This document shows positions 32,466 through 41,448 of a stretch of 64,000 nt of DNA, piece by piece. This DNA comes from Porphyromonas asaccharolytica DSM 20707. GTDB lineage: Bacteria > Bacteroidota > Bacteroidia > Bacteroidales > Porphyromonadaceae. The stretch spans positions 992,001 to 1,056,000 of the forward strand of contig NC_015501.1 of NCBI RefSeq assembly GCF_000212375.1, written 5' to 3'. Each line of letters begins with the position of its first letter. The stretch's first letter is position 1. Both the position numbers and the translations under genes were made by a program. Under the pieces are notes generated by a model. That model did not search any database. It was not told the origin of the DNA and was given only the letters and a program-made list of their open reading frames with translations.

Positions 32466-35273
32466 TTATATCTTAATGCGTAGCTCCATGCCAAAGTAAG
32501 GCGTGGCAGTGCGTCTGAGCGTAGCCGTCCCCACCTTGTAGTCGGGCAGGTAGTCTAAGACGTTGTTGGCAAAGAGCGATAGCGTAAAGAGCTTGCCCAG
32601 CTGCTTGGATACTTTTAGATTGATCCCAAGAGCTAGAGGTATGCGACTCGGCTTAAAGAGCGTGTCACTATAGCGTATCAAGAGATGCTGCAGATAGGGG
32701 TCTCGCTCTGACTCCGCTGTGTAGGGGTGCAGCTTGCCGTCGTGCACATCTAGGTAAGCTATCGGACGACCATCCTGGGGGAGGCGGCGACGAGAGACCA
32801 GCCAAGTACTCTCTATGGCAGTCGTCAGGATAAGTCCCCACTGCGGGATCTGCGTGTCGAGGAGTAGGTTAGTCGAGAGCGACTGATTTTCCGATCCATC
32901 CTGCCAGTTGTAGAGCCCTAAGTATTGATCCGATAGGATCACATTTCCGTAGACTCCAGAGACGGCATAGAAGAGCGGTACGCTATTCGAGTAGGTAGAG
33001 CGAAACCATGCGCCCCCGAGGATCAGACTCGTATTGATCACGGGGATGCGCTCCGTCATAAGTTGAAACTCTACACCCTCCTTGCGAATCATACTGCCAT
33101 TCTCTGGGCGACTCGTCGACTCGATACGCGCCGCGGGAGTGTAGGGGATGGTAGAGATGTCGGGCTGTCCCGTCAGCTGGGTATAGTCGATCGCCGAGGT
33201 GTCATACTTATTATAGGCATAGACCTGTGCCGTGGATCGGTATCTAAAGCCCGTGGTCATCAACTCGCGAAAGTAACTCACGGAGAGTTTGTTGCGTCCC
33301 CACTCGGCAGAGAGACGTAGGTCTAGCTTCTGATTGCGCGTAGCACGTAGCTTATAGTTCGTTGCGTCCTCTATGTAGGTGCGGACGTAGTATAGGCTGC
33401 GCTCATAGGGTGCATTGATGTCGTAGTAAGCTAGCTGCGTTATATCTATGTAGCGCGGGTCAGGGTATAGATAGTTGAGCGTAGGCATACGAGTCGTCAG
33501 CCCCCAGCCGGCATCGAGTGAGAGCTTGAGGTCTCGTGATAGTAGCTCCCAGGCGGGCAAGCTCCAGCGCAGATTGACGCGTGGATCTAGGTAAGGCTTA
33601 TAGCTCAGCGTGTATTGTGGTGCTAAGCCTAAGAGCATAGAGAGCCGTACGCCTGCCTCTAGCTGGAGTGTATGCGCTCCGAGCGGCTGCTTATATAGAT
33701 CCTCCGCATAGAGTGCTAGCTGCTGCAAGGCTGGGATCTGGTAGTAGGGTCGTGGACGACTGTCCCACGCTTTGGGAAAGAGTGGATAGGAGAGGTCGTA
33801 GACCTGCCCGCGACCGAAGTTTTTGGACAGTTCATAGTTAAAGCCTCCCTTCAACTTATGCGAAGCTCTTCCCCACTCTATATTATATAGTGTCTGGCCC
33901 TTGGCAAAAAGCGTCAGCGGCTTACCATCGCTCACATAGTCTGCTATATACTCACCGCCGATCAGTCTAGCCTCGTGCTCGCCAGCCTGGTCGCCCGTAG
34001 GGGTTATAGACATGCGGTCTGGAGCTACGAGACGACGCTGATGTAGGTAGTCAAACTGCTGCGCAGCGGATAGTGTTAGCTCCACCCGTTGTAAGCCCTC
34101 CCTGCGACCTGACGGAGCGTATATATAGCGCGAGGTGAGTGCTATGCGGTTGTAGTCTGTGCGATACTCATCGGTGCGTCCGTAGGAGAGGTCGGGGTCT
34201 ACCTTATTCTTGTCAAAGGTACCCGTATAGTCTCCGCTCACCTCCCATCTATGCGCTTGGTCACTACTCGTGCCGTGATAGCGCAGTGACCCTGTCAGTC
34301 GTCTATAAGTCTCAAAGGGGACACGCGGGTCAGGCTTAGCATCTAGATAGCTTATGTCCCCATTGAGGATGTGGTGCTGGGAGGGTGTGAGGGCAAAGCC
34401 TTTCTCCACAGAGGCCAGCTTGCTATAACCATCTACCTTAAAGCGACTCAGCACAGGCGAAGCTTGTCGCTTACGATGCACCAGCACCACACCCGAGGTG
34501 ATATTGCCATACTCTACGGAGGGGACGCCTCGTATGAACTCAACCCGCTCTATATTGTCCGTCTGTAGCGTGCGCATGTCCACACCACGATTCACATTGA
34601 CCTTGCCAGCACCAAGGAGCGAGCCTGACGGCGAGGCGGTGTACTGCATATCCGCATCCGTATTGAGCGGAGCTCCATCTACCATAAAGAGGGTACCCAG
34701 CGAACTGATAGCGTAGTCTTGGTTGTTCGTCTTATTGCCCTGCATATTGATCGTCCCCGTCTCACGGAGTAAGAGGTTATTGACACCACTCATATTAGGT
34801 ATGCTACTCTTGCCACCAGGTAGTAGTGCCGTCAGGTCGGAGAAGCTACTAGGCTGCAGATGATCGATAGCTGCCCGCTCGATCGTCGATGAGCTGGTCA
34901 GCTGTCGTCCCTCCTGCGCAGTCACGACCACCTCACCGAGTATCTGCTCCAGCTTAAAGGGGATGCGCAGGTATTGGTCTCGCTGCAAGGTGATCGTCTG
35001 CTCCTTGCGCAGACCTGCGTAGCGTACCTGTAGGCGGTATCGCCCCGCTAGTACAGACTGAAAGGCAAAGCGTCCGTCATCATCCGTATAGGTCACGACA
35101 TCTTTATGCCCCTCGGCAGAGAGAGCCACTAGAGCGTAGGCTATCGGCTCGCTAGTAGTCGCATCGTACACCACTCCCGTGAGGGTGTGACGGGCACCCT
35201 GAGCATATAGACTCCAGGAGAGCAATGAAAAGAGGATGTAGGATAGAAGAACTCTACGGATAGACCTACTCAT
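32466..35273 (-). CDS. TonB-dependent receptor
   Basis: A 935-residue outer-membrane receptor that imports a ligand using TonB energy. It has a signal peptide (MSRSIRRVLLSYILFSLLSWSLYAQ), then a carboxypeptidase-like regulatory domain (LTGVVYDATTSEPIAYALVAL..., about 28-110). The plug domain (about 125-260) contains NNLLLRETGTINMQG, FMVDGAPLN and IERVEFIRGVPSVEYG, and a 22-strand barrel ends in FGMELRIKI. The frame opens at 35321, but the start at 35273 lies 23 bp after a -7 box. It lacks a SusD partner and heads an operon with DUF4876, DUF6850 and a T9SS-sorted protein. A metal, haem or cobalamin ligand is more likely than a glycan, but this is inferred. Confidence 0.9.
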   Translation of the reverse strand: MSRSIRRVLLSYILFSLLSWSLYAQGARHTLTGVVYDATTSEPIAYALVALSAEGHKDVVTYTDDDGRFAFQSVLAGRYRLQVRYAGLRKEQTITLQRDQYLRIPFKLEQILGEVVVTAQEGRQLTSSSTIERAAIDHLQPSSFSDLTALLPGGKSSIPNMSGVNNLLLRETGTINMQGNKTNNQDYAISSLGTLFMVDGAPLNTDADMQYTASPSGSLLGAGKVNVNRGVDMRTLQTDNIERVEFIRGVPSVEYGNITSGVVLVHRKRQASPVLSRFKVDGYSKLASVEKGFALTPSQHHILNGDISYLDAKPDPRVPFETYRRLTGSLRYHGTSSDQAHRWEVSGDYTGTFDKNKVDPDLSYGRTDEYRTDYNRIALTSRYIYAPSGRREGLQRVELTLSAAQQFDYLHQRRLVAPDRMSITPTGDQAGEHEARLIGGEYIADYVSDGKPLTLFAKGQTLYNIEWGRASHKLKGGFNYELSKNFGRGQVYDLSYPLFPKAWDSRPRPYYQIPALQQLALYAEDLYKQPLGAHTLQLEAGVRLSMLLGLAPQYTLSYKPYLDPRVNLRWSLPAWELLSRDLKLSLDAGWGLTTRMPTLNYLYPDPRYIDITQLAYYDINAPYERSLYYVRTYIEDATNYKLRATRNQKLDLRLSAEWGRNKLSVSYFRELMTTGFRYRSTAQVYAYNKYDTSAIDYTQLTGQPDISTIPYTPAARIESTSRPENGSMIRKEGVEFQLMTERIPVINTSLILGGAWFRSTYSNSVPLFYAVSGVYGNVILSDQYLGLYNWQDGSENQSLSTNLLLDTQIPQWGLILTTAIESTWLVSRRRLPQDGRPIAYLDVHDGKLHPYTAESERDPYLQHLLIRYSDTLFKPSRIPLALGINLKVSKQLGKLFTLSLFANNVLDYLPDYKVGTATLRRTATPYFGMELRIKI

Positions 35274-35295
35274 AGGAGAAGCATAAAAACCCCTG

Positions 35296-35303
35296 CAAAG
35301 GTA
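35296..35303 (-). promoter_or_regulatory. -7 box (TAnnTTTG) for the TonB-receptor operon
   Basis: The minus strand reads TACCTTTG 23 bp before the chosen ATG; it decides the start of the receptor. Confidence 0.55.
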
Positions 35304-35497
35304 CGTCGGCTTCATCTCCAATAAAATAACTACTATTAGGTATTTTGGTCTCTCTCACTCATTAATCGTCGGTAGGAGCTGTGAACAAGGAGTCAAAGGT
35401 TCGGCTTGCTCCCTAGCTGGGCAAATACAACGCCGACTCGTTATAATAATTTAGAGTTGACGACATATCGATACGGCACCGTGTCGGGGAAAAGTGA
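35304..35497. other. Gene-free stretch between divergent operons
   Basis: This is the region between the TonB-receptor promoter and the 22-nt repeat pair. It is probably regulatory for the receptor, but no operator could be recognised. Confidence 0.4.
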
Positions 35498-35541
35498 TTT
35501 CCACGTGGCAATTTGCCATTCTCCACGTGGAGGTCGTCTCT
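35498..35541. repeat. Two-unit version of the 22-nt CACGTG element
   Basis: Two units with CACGTG cores at 35502-35507 and 35524-35529, exactly 22 nt apart. The units read TTTCCACGTGGCAATTTG... and TCTCCACGTGGAGGTC..., as in the larger elements at 41.45 and 60.36 kb. A GGCAATTTGCC palindrome lies between them. Confidence 0.75.
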
Positions 35542-35653
35542 TCATCTCGCTTGGCTAAAATAGCCTATTCCTAGAGTACCCCGTCTCTTGGCACCTCAAA
35601 ACAAAAAATAGCCGAGAAAAGAAGAATTAGTTGTGGGGGACAAAAAATATGTG

Positions 35654-35661
35654 TACCTTTG
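35654..35661 (+). promoter_or_regulatory. -7 box (TAnnTTTG) for the fimbrial operon
   Basis: TACCTTTG, with TTG at 35631-35633 as a possible upstream element. Transcription would start near 35668, so the DUF3575 start must lie at or after that point. Confidence 0.55.
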
Positions 35662-35730
35662 CACACGATGCATACACACACTCTCACACAAACTACGCGT
35701 AGTGGGATCTGCGAAGATCATCTTGACAAA

Positions 35731-36528
35731 ATGCGGGTAGAGTCGTGTATGTCAAAGGTGATCATGCCTCCAACTGATGTCTTGCATGGCAAAATTTGGA
35801 GGAGGCTATTCCTATATCTTATATTATGGAGTGTGGGTGGTCAGATGCTAAGCGCTCAGCGTATCGACTCGATTGTTATCGATTCGATTGTTATCGACTC
35901 AATCATTGTCGAGCAGAGACCGACGGTGGCTGTCGTAAAGACTGAGGAGCAGAGAGAGCCTATTCTTTATCAGGCTGTCAAGAGCAACATACTCTCAGAC
36001 TTGCTGCTCCTACCGAATATCAGCTCAGAGTCTTATCTAGGCGATGGGTGGAGTATCACAGGTAGCTGGACTCACTCATGGTGGACTATAGACAGCAAGC
36101 ATATATATTGGAGATTTTATGGCGGTGATCTAGGCGTTCGCTACCATATTCCTGATACTTATCGTAGCGGTGTCGAGAGCTCGGGAGGTCGTAGCAATCC
36201 TTTGCTGGGACATCATATAGGGATCTATGGCGGGGTGTACACCTTCGACTGCGAGCTAGGGGGGACAGGTTATCTAGGTAGGAACTGGAGACCTTACTGT
36301 GGACTCTCCTATGGTTACACATATCCGCTGAGCGATCACTGGGCTATCGAACTGCTCCTGGGTGTCGGCTATACAACGGGGCACTATGATCGTTACATCC
36401 CTCAGGGAGGGTGCTATGCTTGGCAGGAGACTAAGCGATATAGCTATTGGGGCCCTAATAAAGCTGAGATAGCGCTCGTCTGGCTATTAAATCTAGGCGA
36501 TAAGCGACAGAGAGGAGGTACCCTTTGA
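35731..36528 (+). CDS. DUF3575 family protein of the fimbrial operon
   Basis: A protein of about 265 residues that resembles the DUF3575 family found at the head of Bacteroidota fimbriae operons. The conserved start of the domain is AVKSNILSDLLLLPNIS, followed by YGGDLGVRYHI, GIYGGVYTFD and a C-terminal LVWLLNLG, consistent with an outer-membrane beta-barrel. The start is uncertain: the frame is open from 35659, but the promoter box lies at 35654. ATG codons at 35731, 35749 and 35767 all give a signal segment (LFLYLILWSVGGQMLSAQ). Directly after the signal, IDSIV is repeated three times from a 15-nt direct repeat. The stop overlaps the TTG start of the next gene. Confidence 0.75.
   Translation: MRVESCMSKVIMPPTDVLHGKIWRRLFLYLILWSVGGQMLSAQRIDSIVIDSIVIDSIIVEQRPTVAVVKTEEQREPILYQAVKSNILSDLLLLPNISSESYLGDGWSITGSWTHSWWTIDSKHIYWRFYGGDLGVRYHIPDTYRSGVESSGGRSNPLLGHHIGIYGGVYTFDCELGGTGYLGRNWRPYCGLSYGYTYPLSDHWAIELLLGVGYTTGHYDRYIPQGGCYAWQETKRYSYWGPNKAEIALVWLLNLGDKRQRGGTL
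36513..36519 (+). promoter_or_regulatory. Strong Shine-Dalgarno for the DUF5119 gene
   Basis: AGGAGGT lies 5 bases before a TTG start at 36525. Shine-Dalgarno sites are rare in Bacteroidota, and here it supports the TTG start and translational coupling. Confidence 0.6.
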
Positions 36529-37475
36529 GACGACTAAGGTATATGCTACTATCTCTGATGAGCCTGACTATGCTGGTCTCTTGTGTCCATAAGGACTTGT
36601 GCTATATCAATAGGAAGCTGTGTCAGGTGCAGGTGCTCTTTGATTGGAGTGAGACCTCTAGGCAAGCTCAGTCTATGAGGGTCTTCTTCTATCCGATAGA
36701 TGGATCGGCTCAGGAGCCTATTGTGTACGACCTACAGGGACACTCGGGAGGGGTGGTCACACTACCTACCGGAGAGTATCACGTAGTCTCTTACAATACG
36801 GATACTGAAAACGTCCTTTATCACTACAAAATGGACTCTAGCGGAGATCTAGACCTACTCCTCACAACGATCCCCTCAGCAATTGCTAGAAACTTTAAGA
36901 TCTCTCCCAAATCAGGAGCCTCCAATGTCTATGAGACACCCGACTGGCTCTGCAGAGGTGAGCTCTCTCAGCCCCTAGTTATCACCCCAAAGGAGTGTGG
37001 GTCTGAGCGCATCATTACCATAACTCCCGAAGAGGCTCTATACTATTGTGACTACGAGATACGAGGCGTACAAAACCTCCGATCAACGGTCACTTACCCT
37101 ATGGTCGCATCACTCTCTAATGTGTCACGGGGCTTATGGCTAAGGCAAGGACTCTGCACAGATCGTAATGCGCAGATGACACTCGAGGCTAAGCCTTCGG
37201 AAGGCAAGGTGGTGGGGGCTTGCTACCTCTTTGGCATACCTGATGGGCAGACGCAACTATTGACACTATATGTACGCACAGCTCTGGGAGTGCAGTCACG
37301 CTCTTTTGACGTTACCGAGCAGATCCCAAAGCTCGATCCAAAAGATCACATCATCAAGATACACCTACTCATCGATACCTACTGGGAGCTACCAGAGCCT
37401 ATTGGAGGATCTGATGGAGCCTTTAACCCTGATGTAGAGGGTTGGGACGATGAGGAGCAGGATATAGACCTATAA
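36525..37475 (+). CDS. DUF5119 family fimbrial lipoprotein
   Basis: A 316-residue lipoprotein (lipobox LVSC near residue 20) of the DUF5119 type, usually encoded next to DUF3575 and fimbrillin genes and thought to be an anchor or assembly subunit. HKDLCYINRKLCQVQVLFDWSE is the typical opening of the family, followed by FFYPIDGS and a Greek-key beta region with LPTGEYHVVSYNTDTENVLY. The TTG start is preferred over the ATG at 36543: it has a strong Shine-Dalgarno site, overlaps the previous stop (TTTGA), and supplies the positive residues RRLR needed by the signal peptide. Confidence 0.75.
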   Translation: MRRLRYMLLSLMSLTMLVSCVHKDLCYINRKLCQVQVLFDWSETSRQAQSMRVFFYPIDGSAQEPIVYDLQGHSGGVVTLPTGEYHVVSYNTDTENVLYHYKMDSSGDLDLLLTTIPSAIARNFKISPKSGASNVYETPDWLCRGELSQPLVITPKECGSERIITITPEEALYYCDYEIRGVQNLRSTVTYPMVASLSNVSRGLWLRQGLCTDRNAQMTLEAKPSEGKVVGACYLFGIPDGQTQLLTLYVRTALGVQSRSFDVTEQIPKLDPKDHIIKIHLLIDTYWELPEPIGGSDGAFNPDVEGWDDEEQDIDL

Positions 37476-37528
37476 CAAAGAAGAAACAGAATACTAATGA
37501 ATAACTACTCACTAAATACGTTTTTACT

Positions 37529-38608
37529 ATGAAGAAACAAATGATGCTTGTCGCTCTCATAGCGACTATGTTAATCGCTGCTGGGTGCTCCAAGCAGGAG
37601 ACCATCCGCACGCAGCAAGAGGATCAGATAGGATTTAACGTCCTCTCTGATGGGGCTCTCCGTGGTACTGCTGTCACAACGGCAAACCTTACCACTAAGG
37701 CTCCTAACTTTAAGGTCTGGGCTTATCTCAATGCTACTCCAGCCACGGAGTATGTAAAGGGTGTTGAGATCTCTTATCAAGGCACCTCCTGGGAGTATAC
37801 AAACGCTGCAGATCTAGCTTACTGGCCCTCAGAGAGCCTAGACTTCTACGCAATCAATCCAGCAAACAACGGTGCTGTAACACCAGGCATTACTGCATCT
37901 GCTAAGACGCTAACCTACACTGTCCCTGACAATGGAGGTGCCTCTAATGCTAAGCAGATCGACCTAATGTACGCTGTAGATAAGAATCGATCTAAGATCA
38001 CACGTGTACCACTCTACTTCAAGCACGCCCTCTCACAGATTGTCTTCAAGGGGCAGACCATCTCTAATACGTTAGAGGTAGAGGTAGAGAAGATCACAAT
38101 CGCTAATGTCAAGGGTGCGGGTACCTTTACGCTTCCTACGGTCACGACAGCAGCTGGCTCTACCGCTGGCACTTGGACTCTATCAGGAGAGGCTGATCAG
38201 AAGTATACCAATGCAACGAATACAACTGTAGTCAAAGACGCAACTGCTCAGGAGCTATCACCAGCTGATGGCGCTTACCTGATCCTACCTCAGACGGCTA
38301 CTAAGTGGACGACGACTCCAACTACTGCAGTAACTATTGCTACGGCTGACACTAACCACGAGTGCTATCTAGCTCTCAGTGTCAAGATCAAGCAGAGCGG
38401 AGTCTATCTAGTAGGAGATGCGACATCTTACGGCACCGTCTACGTACCATTCGGCGGAGAGGACTGGGCTCCCAGTAAGAAGTATATCTACACCCTTAAG
38501 TTCGGTGGTGGTTATGATCAGGATGGTAAGCCTATCCTACAGCCTATTCTGTACGACTGCACCGTTGAGGACTGGACAGATGTATCAGGTGATATAGAGC
38601 TCATCTAA
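37529..38608 (+). CDS. Fimbrillin family lipoprotein, probable shaft subunit
   Basis: A 359-residue pilin-like protein of the fimbrillin (FimA/Mfa1-like) superfamily. The signal is MKKQMMLVALIATMLIAAGC with Cys20. In P. gingivalis such pilins are exported as lipoproteins, then cut after an Arg by Rgp protease; a candidate site is LRGTAV near residue 49. Typical fimbrillin features: KVWAYLNATPA, a YWPSESLDFYAINPANNG strand pair, FKHALSQIVFKGQ and a C-terminal donor-strand-like segment VEDWTDVSGDIELI. Ala and Thr content is high. It sits before a strong hairpin, fitting a highly expressed major subunit. Confidence 0.85.
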   Translation: MKKQMMLVALIATMLIAAGCSKQETIRTQQEDQIGFNVLSDGALRGTAVTTANLTTKAPNFKVWAYLNATPATEYVKGVEISYQGTSWEYTNAADLAYWPSESLDFYAINPANNGAVTPGITASAKTLTYTVPDNGGASNAKQIDLMYAVDKNRSKITRVPLYFKHALSQIVFKGQTISNTLEVEVEKITIANVKGAGTFTLPTVTTAAGSTAGTWTLSGEADQKYTNATNTTVVKDATAQELSPADGAYLILPQTATKWTTTPTTAVTIATADTNHECYLALSVKIKQSGVYLVGDATSYGTVYVPFGGEDWAPSKKYIYTLKFGGGYDQDGKPILQPILYDCTVEDWTDVSGDIELI

Positions 38609-38669
38609 TCTAATCTGTAGCTATGACACTGTTGTAAGTAATCAGCAGTTTGATCGCTATATAACCACC

Positions 38670-38708
38670 ATGCTGGTCGGTCGGGTGTCCAGCTTGACCG
38701 ACCAGCAT
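38670..38708 (+). terminator. Hairpin between shaft and tip fimbrial genes
   Basis: A perfect 13-bp stem, ATGCTGGTCGGTC (38670-38682) with GACCGACCAGCAT (38696-38708), followed by ATTTTAATTTC. It lies 61 bp after the shaft gene and 22 bp before the tip-gene ATG. It probably ends most transcripts, so that the tip subunit is made in lower amounts. Confidence 0.75.
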
Positions 38709-38729
38709 ATTTTAATTTCAATAGACTCT

Positions 38730-41369
38730 ATGCTACGACATCGCATTGCCCTCATACTATCATCTAGCATCTTCATACTACTCTCATCGTGTGTCTCCGA
38801 GAGCAGGGAGCTGTGTCCTAATATGGAGCAGATAGGGTTTGCTCCCACGACCGAAGCTTTGCGAACTCTAGAGGAAGGCTCTGAGCGTGCCGAGGAGCGT
38901 TGTGTCGGAGTCATACCACTACAGAGTGATGCGCCAGGTGTGCCTCAGCTTTACCTGCATCTATATGAGAGCGACCTAGCAAATACGGAGACCACAAATA
39001 CATTACGTGCAGCCCCTCTGACTACAGATGGACTCACAAGCGTAGGATCATACGCCTACACATATGCTGCATCAGAGACCTTTAAGGGCTCCTCAAGTCG
39101 TCAGACCTTTATGAACAATCTAGAGGTAACTCGAGCCTCTAGGTGGAATACGGGCCTTTACTGGCCAGGAGCGGATAAGAAGATTTCATTCTTTTGCTAT
39201 GCTCCGTACAATGCGATGGGGGTGACAATAGATGGTAACCCCACAGCCGATCCCTCCATTACCTACAGTACACCTACGAGCGTAGCTGACCAAAAGGACA
39301 TCGTCGTCGCTACCGCTATGGATCTAGCTGGCGACTCGCGACAGCCTGTACAGCTTACGTTCAAGCATATCCTCACAGGTATTAGGTTTAAGGTTGGAGA
39401 TAAGGGGATACTCCCAGGTACGATCACACGCATTCACCTAAAGAACGTGATGCCTACGAGAGTCTATAACTTCGTTACGGCTACCTGGGCACCACAAGGA
39501 GTGGCTCCTATGCCGACGAATACTTTCAGTCTAGATCAGGAGATTGCTCTCACGGGGCAGCCTGGTGCAGCAATTGGCTCTGAGGCTGAGACCTTTATGA
39601 TGATTCCTCAGCGCTTCGTTGCGATCAATCAGCGATCTAAAATAGAGGTCGGGTATAGGGATAGCATCTCTGGAGAGGAGTATACACTCACAGCCTCACT
39701 GGCTGGGCAAAAATGGGAGCCGGGCAAGATGATGACCTACAAAGTGTCGCTCTCGTCTATCTCTGCTGAGAGCGTGCTACAGCTCTATGATGAAGCGCAG
39801 AGTCAGTATGACACCATAGCTCACGTGACTCGACAGTGGCAACCTGCAGACTACGTTGACCTGCCCTTTAGGGTCAAGTCTTATACGAAGATTGTCTCAT
39901 CTCAGAAGACCACCTACAAGCCTTTATCGTGGAGGGCTGAGTTCTCTACCGATGAGGGGGCTAGCTGGTCTTCCACGCCTCCTAGCTGGCTCGTGGGCTT
40001 CCCACAGAGTGGCCCTGGCACGGATAGTGAATCAGCGGAGGAGCCCCATACGGCTCAGATACAGCTTCAGCCCAGTCCAGTCTATCTAGGAGACTATACG
40101 TTACGGCAAGCTCCCCCACAGAGTGGTATCGTAGATCTCTCTGAGGGGCATCGTGATAGCAACGGACACGTGATGGGACGCACTACGGCAAACTGTTACT
40201 TGGTGCATGCTCCAGGCACTTATCGCTTCCCTATGGTCTATGGCAATGCCTATCGAGATGGACAGGTGAATGCTACTGCCTACACCTGCTCTGGTAGAGA
40301 TGCTCCTAATCCCTTTAGAGATGGTCTCAACAATGTGATCTCTAGCCCTAATCTAAGATCCGCTAGCCAAGTGGCGCTACTATGGGATGACGGCTGCGAA
40401 CCAGTAGCTCCATATAAGCTCAAGCCTCAAGTGCAAAATGTACAGCTAGTCAAAAATCCTAAAGGAGACGGAGTGGACTACATACAGTTTACCATACCTA
40501 CGGAGATCTATCAAGCCAATGCCGTGATAGCTGCAAAAGATGCAACTGGTACAATCATCTGGAGCTGGCATATTTGGGTGACGCACTATCGCTCAGGCTA
40601 TGAGCACCAAGCTAGTGAGCGGGAGGTGAGCAATAATGGATATACATATCATCTGTGGAACTACGCCTTAGGTCATTACGACTACAGACGTGGCTATCCC
40701 GAGCGAAAAGTTATCGTACGCTTTACCCAGCAGGGAGGTGTCTCAGATACACCACGGGTCGCTTATTTACACGTCTTAAAGGAGATATATATACCCACTG
40801 CCCCTTCTAGAGAGTATGCTTGTCTGTATCAGTGGGGACGCAAAGATCCCTTCTCAACCAAGTACTATCGACTGATCGAAGAAAGCACTAGCGTCACATC
40901 GACGATAAATCGAGCCGTGTCTCTCTATGAATCAGTTCGAAATCCGACCTCATTTGTAACCCGTGGAGGTGTACAAGTCTATACATGGTATAAGTGGAGT
41001 GAGGTGCGAGGCTATGCACTATGGAATACCCAGCAAGAAGATAAAGTCTCATTAAAGATATCGTATGGTATAGGTCGTAAGAGTGTCTACGACCCATCGC
41101 CCGTGGGCTATATAGTTCCTCCCAATGGATTGTGGGGTAATAATATAGGTGTGGCAGAGTGTAGTTACCTAAACGTTGGGCTTATATGGTGTACGGCGGG
41201 TGCAGCAATAGGGGATGGAATAAACTATTGGTCTAGCTCTCCATATGTTTATCTTGACCTCAATGAACAGAGCTATGCTCTAATCAAGGATAAGTCGGGC
41301 TTTAAAGATGATATGAAAGCAAAGTCTTTTGGTTTTGGCGTTCGACCCATTCGTGAGCAGTGGCCCTAG
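38730..41369 (+). CDS. Large fimbrillin-like subunit with C-terminal FISUMP-like domain (probable tip)
   Basis: An 879-residue protein beginning with a lipoprotein signal (MLRHRIALILSSSIFILLSSC). The N-terminal half is fimbrillin-like, with GLYWPGADKKISFFCYAPYNAMG, QLTFKHILTGIRFKVGD and a MMIPQRF strand. A middle region (about 410-640) and a long C-terminal domain follow. The latter has LYQWGRKDPFS, GYIVPPNGLW, NYWSSSPYVY and FGFGVRPIRE, as in FISUMP/lectin-like domains of tip adhesins. The frame opens at 38670, but that start lies inside the terminator stem, so the ATG at 38730 is used. Its size, position and domain order suggest the adhesive tip. Confidence 0.8.
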   Translation: MLRHRIALILSSSIFILLSSCVSESRELCPNMEQIGFAPTTEALRTLEEGSERAEERCVGVIPLQSDAPGVPQLYLHLYESDLANTETTNTLRAAPLTTDGLTSVGSYAYTYAASETFKGSSSRQTFMNNLEVTRASRWNTGLYWPGADKKISFFCYAPYNAMGVTIDGNPTADPSITYSTPTSVADQKDIVVATAMDLAGDSRQPVQLTFKHILTGIRFKVGDKGILPGTITRIHLKNVMPTRVYNFVTATWAPQGVAPMPTNTFSLDQEIALTGQPGAAIGSEAETFMMIPQRFVAINQRSKIEVGYRDSISGEEYTLTASLAGQKWEPGKMMTYKVSLSSISAESVLQLYDEAQSQYDTIAHVTRQWQPADYVDLPFRVKSYTKIVSSQKTTYKPLSWRAEFSTDEGASWSSTPPSWLVGFPQSGPGTDSESAEEPHTAQIQLQPSPVYLGDYTLRQAPPQSGIVDLSEGHRDSNGHVMGRTTANCYLVHAPGTYRFPMVYGNAYRDGQVNATAYTCSGRDAPNPFRDGLNNVISSPNLRSASQVALLWDDGCEPVAPYKLKPQVQNVQLVKNPKGDGVDYIQFTIPTEIYQANAVIAAKDATGTIIWSWHIWVTHYRSGYEHQASEREVSNNGYTYHLWNYALGHYDYRRGYPERKVIVRFTQQGGVSDTPRVAYLHVLKEIYIPTAPSREYACLYQWGRKDPFSTKYYRLIEESTSVTSTINRAVSLYESVRNPTSFVTRGGVQVYTWYKWSEVRGYALWNTQQEDKVSLKISYGIGRKSVYDPSPVGYIVPPNGLWGNNIGVAECSYLNVGLIWCTAGAAIGDGINYWSSSPYVYLDLNEQSYALIKDKSGFKDDMKAKSFGFGVRPIREQWP

Positions 41370-41448
41370 GAGGGTGTGGAGACAGCATCAGATGACAATA
41401 AATGGAGATAATGCCCCATTTGTAGCGACGGCAGACGAACATCTCTGG

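Noticed and set aside
35274-35500. Cobalamin or other riboswitch before the TonB receptor
   Set aside because: The -7 box lies only 23 bp from the ATG, leaving no room for a riboswitch in the leader.
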